This document shows positions 55,521 through 64,000 of a stretch of DNA of 64,000 nt, one piece after another (the stretch's first letter is position 1; each line of letters begins with the position of its first letter). Source of the DNA: Straminergon stramineum. Lineage: Eukaryota > Streptophyta > Bryopsida > Hypnales > Calliergonaceae. Below the pieces are notes generated by a model. That model ran no database searches and was not told the origin of the DNA. It saw only the letters and a list, made by a program, of their open reading frames with translations. A program made the translations under genes and the position numbers. The stretch covers positions 11,413,001 through 11,477,000 of the forward strand of contig OY987272.1 of the NCBI GenBank assembly GCA_963920665.1, given 5' to 3'.

Positions 55521-58500
55521 GTTATTGAATTTCAAAGTTTTTAAGAATTAAAAAAAATTGAGAATTTTTTGTTTTGTTTTGTTTTGTTTTGACTATGGCA
55601 ATGATACATGGCACACTAGTTTTTATAAAATATTAAATTTTATGATTTTTTGGAATTTCTAATTGGAGTAGAAAGTGCACTTGATAAGCTTCAATTCTTT
55701 GGTTGGACTCAAATTCAAATAACATCATTTTTATGTGTGAAATTCACAACAAAAGAAAATAGCAAAAAATGGCCTACATACTCTACAAGGGAGATTTGTG
55801 GATTAAGCATCTTCAAAAAAAAAAGTCAATAATACCATAATGAAGGAATTTGTAGTACTATTTACTAAAAATTTATTCAAGCACCTTCAATAGAAAAAAT
55901 TGGGTGAGAAAATATTTTTTTCCATCCAACAATTTTAGTTAAAGTCATCCAAATGGGCGCTTAGTGTCTGCAATAGCAATACAAAATTAAAGCTAGGTGG
56001 AAAATCTAAATTTAGTATAATATACCTATTTTAATTGCACTTAACTTCTAAAAAAATTGGAGTACATTTTAAACAAAAAATTTCAAAAACAGCCACTTTC
56101 ATGGGACTGAAAATGAATTAATTGATAAATTTTTGTGAAATTCAATTGTACAAATTACACAAGACTGCTATGGATAATGCTCATTTTTTTTAAATTGACC
56201 CTTTTAAATTGAAGAATTTTAGAGTTTGAAGTTAGAAAGAAAAGTTCATTTTTGACCTTGCCTAACAGAGTCAAGATACTTTAAGTTATTTTACATTTTT
56301 ACAAGGGCTCGAAGTTGTAGGACATTTTGTTTATGAAGTGGTATGCTTGTGGATTAAATCTGATTCAATGGATATTATTTGTGTTTGTTGAAAATTTCTT
56401 ACTTCCACTATTCTCCACTCTACCAGTGACAATCGATGAAAAGTTTTAATTTAATACTAAAAATGTAGTTGCAAATTATGATATTTAAAAAAAAAAAATT
56501 GTATTGACAAAAGTAGAGTGCCTATATGGCACATAGCAATTGTAGGTTTTGGGTTTATTATAGATTGTGGAGACATTCATGATGGAAAATTTCACACCTT
56601 ATCAAATTCCAAGAAGAACAACTTAAAATTGTGTGAAAATTAAACATAAAATCAATTTAAGAAAGAACTACACTTAGTCTTGAACCCCTCAAAGCTCAAC
56701 AAGTTTGGACAAAACACAAATGTGTTATAAAATATAAAATACAAGCTCTATAATTTTTTTGAATTTTTCTTCAAAGAAGATATTATGAAGCTGAAAAGTA
56801 GAAAGTATCCATATGGTCAAAATTATAAAACTATTTTTAGATTCTCTTCAAATGAATTTTAAAGATATAAATTCAAAAATTTACCAAAATACAATTTCTA
56901 TCTTTAGCATTTGAATTTTTTTCTATTAGTCAAAATTGTAGTATCTATTGATTTGTGAAAAAATGTGTACGCTCTAGTAATGAGAACATCAATACTTTCT
57001 CCAAATAGCAAATTTTCCAACACTAGTTGCATGTGAGAGCTATGTTTTTTTTTGTGAGAGAATGTGTTTTAGAATAGGCAAAATGGCAAGGCAAAAAACT
57101 TTGCAATGTATGTTTACAATTATTTACCAAAAAGAGTTGCAAGATTTAGTAGAGTGAGTTGAATTTCTATGAATTAGGCAATCCTTTAATATATAAATGT
57201 TTGGAAGGCAAACTTGGTCAAGAATTTCGAAAATATTTGGCATTAGTTTTAGAAACAAATCTTGTGTTTTCTAACCAAACTACTAATAAGCTATAGTAGT
57301 TTTAAAAAACTATGATTTATTTTCTTGAAATTTTCATTAATATTTTTTGGGCTATAATTTCTTAACAATAGTATTCACATTTAAATTTTTAGAATTAAAC
57401 TATTTTTAGTTTTATGGTACAAAGTCACCAATTCATCATCTTTATACAACTTGTTGTACCTAGAACTGCATATCTCTAGGACAACATTTACTATCAAATA
57501 CCAAAATCAAATAATATCTAGCTAAACCTTTGGAAAGGCATTATCTATTAGATTTTTTCAATAATATATTACACTTTCAATTTGGATAAAGTTGTGCACA
57601 TTTTATTATATTAAAGAATCCATGGTGTCGCCTTTCGAGTATCAAGAATATTTAAATCACTTTGACAAAAGGCAATCCAACTTGGCTTTTGAATCACTTG
57701 TTTTCTTTCTACTCAAATAAAAATGATTTTTGAAAATATCTTTTGTTTGCTAAGAATGGGAAATAAATTGAGTAGCACTTTGGACCCTCTAATTAATGAA
57801 TATCTATATAGTTGTTCCTTCACCAACTTTGCCAGCATATGGAAGTCATTAATTGTAGGTTTGTAACTAGCTTGACAGAATAAAGTACTACTAATCACTA
57901 GTCAAGAATATATTGAAAGTGCGTCTTTGTCATAGGATTGTAAGTGGAAATTGAAAAATAGTTCCTGAAATCCACTTAAGTGATGAAATTCTAATGAAAG
58001 TGATAAAAAATATGTTATGGAAAAATTTCTTTATGGAATTATTTATTTTATTAATATTGACTTAGCCCTTCTTTGCTTTAATGGTTTGTCATTTGTTGAT
58101 TATTGCATTTAGTAATGGAAAAGTTTCTAAACAACCTTCTTTTATCTACTTTTCTTACTAATATAACTTTTGAGGATGAAATGCTTAAAAGGCCTCAAGC
58201 ACTATAAATAGAAATTAGTGAAGTATGACATAAAAAGATTATACTTGGTGTTGATTTCAACTTGACATGAATTTGATTTCAGTGAATGATTCATTGAAAG
58301 TGTATCTAAGGTGATCATATCATCCTAACAAAAAGGTAATGGGAAAAGTGACAGAAAAATCTTACATTATACACAAATTAGTGGTATAATTTTACAAAAA
58401 AAACCTCTTTAAAAGGAATTTCTCAATGAGAAAGGTTTCAAGTTGACCACTTTTTTGGATTATTGACTAAGTAATGTTTGTGATAGGCTTTAAATTAACC

Positions 58501-58770
58501 CTTTAAAACCCTAAGCAACTAGAGAGTGGTCTCAAGAGTGAGAAAAACAAAAGTAACTCATAGCTTGAGTAGAGTTGGAATTGAGTTAGGAAAATAAGGA
58601 AATAGAGGTCCTTAATTTTTTGATAGAGAATGAATAGGAGCAATCCGATTTGGAAATACAATTGCATGCAATTGTTTCTTGTGTTTAGATATGGCTATAT
58701 ATTTGCTAATCTTTGTATAATACATGAAAATACTTAGAATTTATGAGAGACTATTATAACAAGACCAAAA

Positions 58771-58910
58771 ATTCATCAAAGACTTTTCCTCAAGCTTCAA
58801 GGCTTCTTTGAGAAGTTACATTTTTGTATGTCATTAGGGTTTAGTAGGAACAAATAAATGAATAGTGGTGGAAAGTTTATGTGGAATAGTTGGCATTTAG
58901 GATAAGAGTT
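58771..58910 (+). repeat. direct repeat, left copy
   Basis: Matches 61177-61320 in the same orientation: ATTCATxAAAGACTTTTC, AAGCTTCAAGGCTTxTTTGA, GAAGTTACATxTTTGxATGT, GGGTTTAG and ATAGTTGGCATTTAG in order. Confidence 0.85.
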
Positions 58911-61176
58911 ATTACTAGTAAAAAGAATGTTGTTAATAATTGGGTTGGATAACTAAATTTGCAATTATATATTACGCATATGATTGAATAAAGTGTAGTA
59001 TAAGGATTTGAGGGATAGGATTATTGTTGATGAGTTGTTTAAGACATTTGAGTCATTTAGGCCAAGGGGGTTGTTTCACATCCATTTATTAATGTGGTGT
59101 CTACCATCTAATGGAGTAGCTAACATAGAATATACCAATGACAAGGATTTGTTGATGTGGTATACATCATCCAATGTGGGTGCTGACTTAGAAAGTTGCG
59201 TAGATGATTAAGGGTCACATATCATACGGGATCTCATGTGGCACTGAGGTCAACAACCATTTTTAGTCATTCATATGTTGATAATCATATGGTAGTCATT
59301 GTCATTGTTTAGTCATTCATATTTTAGTTATGCAGTAGTTGTGTATATGACTATTGTAGTCATTCACTAGTTAGTTTGTAATTGCTAATCCAAAAACAAG
59401 AAGTAAGAGGATTTCAACACAACTATTTTTGAGTCATTTTTATATTTATTACTAGAAAATGACAATGACAATGACTACATCAATGGCATGCATATAATTA
59501 TTATTGTAACATGATTTAGACAAGTGACTGAAGCAATTGTTTTTATAATTGCACTATAAGTGCATTGTATTTCTATGATTGTGCAATGACTACACTATGT
59601 CCCTATGACTACACTATATCTCAAACTACTTATTTTCTATAAAACATAAACTCCTTTTGCCTTTTGGTATATTAAAAATGAAAATTGAAGCTAACCACCA
59701 ATTGAAAATGAATCATGCATATCAAATGAAAAATTCATCACTAAACAAAAGAAAGCAACATCATCAAGGAACTAAAGTACTTACTTGATATAGAAGTTTT
59801 GTGATGAATTTTTCTGAACTACTTGATGAATTGTTTAGTTGTCTTATGTTGTATGTTCTTTGTTGTCTTACGGTATATGTTGTTTGCTATCTTTTGTTGT
59901 TTGTTGTTTGCTATGTATTGTCTTTTTTTTTCTTCATCAAGTAAATTATGTAGCTCAAGTGAATTGTGCAATTCCTTGGTATTGTTGCATGTGAATTCAG
60001 GTAATTCAAGTGAATTCTATCGTTCCTTGGTACTTGTTGTAGATGTGATCATTTAGTTCATAAGAAGTTACTTTTAGAAGGCAATGGCTTACCTAAATCC
60101 TAACAATGAATGAAAAAGAAAATCCCCATTGTTTATTTTCAGTAGTTGCATATGCAATTTGCAACTACCACATCACAATCATCACAATGTATTCTATGAT
60201 TATACTATAACCAACAAATAATTAATCAATGACTAATCAATGACAATACCAATCAATAATTAAGCAATCATTAATCAATGACTAATCACTAAGATGCAAT
60301 TATGACATGTCACATGTCAACTTCCTTAGAAGTCAAAAGGTGGCTCATTTAAAATATAGTCTAGGGTTGTAAACTGTCCATTTATTACCTAGATGCAATC
60401 ACAACTTGCCACATGTCAAGTGCCAATAACTCAATGGCATATGGCTAATTATGTGACTGGCCAACATGACTAAAAAATGACTACATTATAACTATATCGA
60501 TTGGCACTAAACAACCATATTATTATAGTGATGGCAAACAATGACTGCATTATGACTATACTACAAGTATATTTATGATAAATCCTAGTTAGATGTGCCA
60601 AGTTAGAATTACAAATTTCCTAGCTAGTGAAAATTTCTACATTGTTCTAGTTGTTGTCATAAGACAGTTATTCACTAATCCTTGTTTTTCCAAAGTCATT
60701 ATTTGACAATTGCAATATCACTATGCATAGTCTTCATCACCTACGACAAAAAAAACATATAATAAACCATCAACATAGGAGTTTATGTTCTCAGTTTCAT
60801 CTTCTTGTCATCTAGTTGTCATTTAAATCAATGATATATGAATGTAATGTGAACCATGTTTGTTTTCAAGCCAACATCACATTTTAGTCATTGAAGACAC
60901 CTAGTCATTGTTTCAATAGTTACCAAACACCCATTTTCTACTAGTGTATCTAGTTGTCAATTTGGTTTTGCCAAAGGAAGATCTCTTATTGAATCTTTCA
61001 ATCACATTTTAGAGATTGGGTTGCTAAGCTTGCTAGGTTGCATTCCCAAACTCTAATACAATAAGCAATGAAGCATGAAAGATGGTGAAGAGAAGACAAT
61101 GGAGCTAACTTTTATAGCCCTCTCCATGGCTATAGGACCCTTTGATTTTATTAAAAAGTTTATTAACACCATAAAA

Positions 61177-61320
61177 ATTCATGAAAGACTTTTCATCAAG
61201 CTTCAAGGCTTTTTTGAGAAGTTACATCTTTGGATGTCATGAGGGTTTAGCAAGATCAAATAAGTGAAAAGTTTTGGAAAGTTCTATATGTGATATAGTT
61301 GGCATTTAGTGTAAGAATTC
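61177..61320 (+). repeat. direct repeat, right copy
   Basis: Partner of 58771-58910, about 2.4 kb away; roughly 80% identical by eye. Confidence 0.85.
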
Positions 61321-64000
61321 TCAAGTTGTTGCTTTAGTGTATGTCAACACTCTAGTCAAACCAAAATCTCTTTTTAGATCTTTCAATCATCTTTTGGAAA
61401 TTGGATTGCTTATGATTATAAGAATGTTGATTATCTCTTTTAAAGCACGATGGTTTTCAAAGAACTTTTCAATAAATTTCGAGTCACAAATGCACAATGA
61501 AAATTGGATTAAAAATTTCTAATATTTTTCTAAGAGTATGTCAGGAGACTAACTCATGTAATTATTCAAGAAAGTGGTGAAGTTCTTGAAACCTTTCCTA
61601 CTTGAAATAGCCTTTTGAATTAGAAAAGGTTATTGTGAAACTATACCACTGATTTGAATGTCTAAATTGTAAGATTTTTTTCATGTCTTCTTTCTTCACT
61701 TTTTAAAAATTGAAGTCATCCAAATGGTTTGTTGAAACCATCCTATAATTTGGAATTTTGGACACTTTGATTGATTTTTGGACTATTGACCAAACATATC
61801 ATGTTGGAATTACAACCAAATAAAATCTTAATATGTGGTTTTTCGCCAATCTCTATCTAGTGTGAACATAAGCATGAAGCATTAAGAAATTTTATCATAA
61901 CAAAATCTTTTATCTCTTTCTATAGATGAAACTTCATCACTTCAATGGGATTCTAGAGTTCCTTTTCAGTTTCAATTTTTAATCTTATGATTGACTAAAA
62001 TTCACTTTGAACATGTTCGTGGTTGGTGATTGCTAGTCTGGTTGTTATTAATTACAATCTTGCATTCAATAATTGACCTTTAAATAGACTTTCCTATGTT
62101 ACTAAAGGAACAATAATATAAGATGTTTAATATTGAAACCTAAGACAAGAGATGGAGAATACAAATATCATCTTAGTTTTTTAGTGTATGTGAAGTATAA
62201 AAGAACTCTAGGTCAAATCATACTCTGAAGTACCACAACCATTACTTTCCAAACAAAGGATTCTAGTCCTTAAGTTTTTGACAATTTCTTGAACCTTTGA
62301 ATTTATTAAATACATAAATGTTGTCATTTTTATAATAAATTTATGGATGGATGATATAAAAATGCATGCATTTGGTAGTTTGGTGACAAAAGTCCATTGG
62401 AAATATCCTATAAGGACATAAATCACTTGTTGCAAGGTTGAATTCAATATCTACATTAATTACAATAAAACTATTGAAAGTGGTTTTATCTAAATTTTTC
62501 ATACTCCTTAAGTATACACTTGTCCACAAGGATTTTTACACTCAAAATGTAATTTCTTCAATGAAATAATTAATTATTGGCAGTTTAATGATTTTTTCAA
62601 ATAAAAAATGGAAATATTGAATTTCTAAAGTAGTCCATATTGTGACTTCTACATGAATAATATATACATTTTCTGTTTTGACATGATCAGCATTTAAGCT
62701 GATCTTTATAGTGAAAAAGACATTCAAATGTTTTGACTTTTGAATATTATACCAAATATGAAAGTGTTCAAATTGTAGTAGAAAAGGGTTTTCTACTCTA
62801 TCATATGATTATGTAAATGCATAATTTTTTTGGAATCAATCACATTGATATTTATTAGGTGATAGACACATTTTTCTACATTTGTAAAAGTTGACAAGAT
62901 GCTTTTCAACTTCAATTGGAACTTTAGTTAAAAAATCAACTTTTTTTTATGAAAGAAATCATTCCAATCTTAACCTATGGTGAAATACTAATAGAAAAGG
63001 ACTAAATTAACTATAAATAGTGGATTAAGCTTAGTTAAAAAGAAATTAAAGACAAGTTATATATTTTCTCACTCCTTTTGGGGTCCATTTGAGTGTGATT
63101 TGACCCCTCTACAAAGAAAAATGAAATGTCTCATGTATAAAACTTCTAGTGCATTAAAATAATAAAAGGTTCTCATGTGCTTTCATTTCTAAACTTTTTA
63201 TGGAGATTCTTGATTTCTAATGAATTATTTTAAAAATTGATTTTTTTTGCATTCTTTGAATATTTTTCATTATTTTTAACAATTTAAACATCAAAATATC
63301 CGAATTCTTGAAATTTTCATGTACCTTGTTCTATCCAAAACTTGTGGAGAGATTCTTTACTTGGCCTAATTTTTTGAGACAATAACAATAGTTTTATTGT
63401 ATTAATTTTTTGTTTTGAGATTGTATTTCTAAAATATCATAATAATATTAGTATTATCCTTAAATATAACAAATAGGATAAATGTTTTATACTCTTGATA
63501 TGTCAATATAATAAAGTCCAAATTATATTATAATTAATTCCATTTTGGCCAATTATTCTATTCTATTTTCTTTATTCAAAATTATAATGGTTTGAAATTA
63601 AATATACTATCATATTGTGGCTTATTGACTAAAATTCTAATAAAAAAATACATGCATCACTTTTTAGAAAAAAAATCATAGTATAGATTGGTATTAGTAG
63701 CACTTCCATCTACTTCAAATTCTAATTTATGTCAAATTGTGCATTTTCATAAAATTTTCTTCTTTTTCCAAAAAATAGATGATCATTTATTTAAAATTGA
63801 ACATCATTTATGTAGCAATCTGGTTTTCTAGCCTCATTGATTTGAAATGAACAAAACTTCAATGTGCATAACTATCATTAAACACTTTAGCAGTTTAGAT
63901 GTTTAAAGTAGAAAAACCTTCCCTAAAATTTAGTTGTTTTTTTCTTATATTTATGTGCCTATTTTCCAAATTTGGTTGTAAAATATAGTTTCTCTTGAAA

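Larger units (their letters stand above)
55521..64000. other. AT-rich gene-free region
   Basis: 8.5 kb with no recognisable gene; all ORFs are short and lack motifs. It holds a pair of about 140-bp direct repeats (58771-58910, 61177-61320). Between them is a zone (59.2-60.95 kb) dense in AGTCATT/CAATGACTA motifs. A further duplicated block is seen at about 60960-61020 and 61335-61410. Confidence 0.65.

Overview
This is nuclear DNA from a land plant. The evidence is spliced genes with GT-AG introns of about 0.1-1.2 kb and AT-rich intergenic DNA. The genes are recognisably plant: a SAUR, a peroxisomal AAE17/18-type acyl-activating enzyme, a menthone-reductase-like SDR, the RPB7 subunit of RNA polymerase II and an MLKL/DUF1221-like kinase. 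PIF/Harbinger, CACTA and LTR-retroelement remains are also present. The modest introns and this gene mix would fit a bryophyte or lycophyte, but the sequence alone does not fix the species.

Layout. 1-203: 5' end of an unassigned minus-strand gene that runs off the window. 204-7468: gene-free, increasingly AT-rich. 7469-14595: a structurally complete but dead PIF/Harbinger transposon. It has TIRs, a TAA target-site duplication, a DDE nuclease gene with 3 in-frame stops, and a divergent Myb/SANT-like gene with 3 in-frame stops. It carries a 1.1-kb solo LTR flanked by a GTTGT duplication. 14596-20271: AT-rich, with a possible inverted-repeat element next to the following gene's promoter. 20272-27400: acyl-activating enzyme gene (+), reconstructed as 739 codons ending in the peroxisomal signal SRL, with a 260-bp CACTA MITE in one intron and a probable 13-nt microexon. 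28.18-28.70 kb: a diverged tandem repeat. 28776-31661: SDR gene (-), convergent with the previous gene. 34873-35139: mitochondrial ATP synthase subunit f-like gene (-), with a likely 5'UTR intron reaching 36273. 36.3-48.7 kb: AT-rich DNA with a multi-copy dispersed repeat; two direct copies flank the SAUR gene (41383-41811, -) and an inverted copy lies past NRPB7 (43536-45932, -). 48723-50522: single-exon kinase (-). 53907-55520: a secreted SMP-30/gluconolactonase-like gene (+) broken by an in-frame TAA and by loss of its 3' end. 55521-64000: AT-rich with no gene seen.

The genes are not a functional cluster; they are independent plant loci (peroxisomal metabolism, a redox enzyme, respiration, auxin response, transcription, signalling). 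The most notable items are the decayed Harbinger/solo-LTR nest, the broken lactonase with a GC-AG intron, the inferred microexon, and a repeat family shared by introns of three same-strand genes. I saw no prokaryote-like operon, CRISPR array, rRNA or tRNA. Gene models were spliced by eye, using reading-phase continuity and family conservation.
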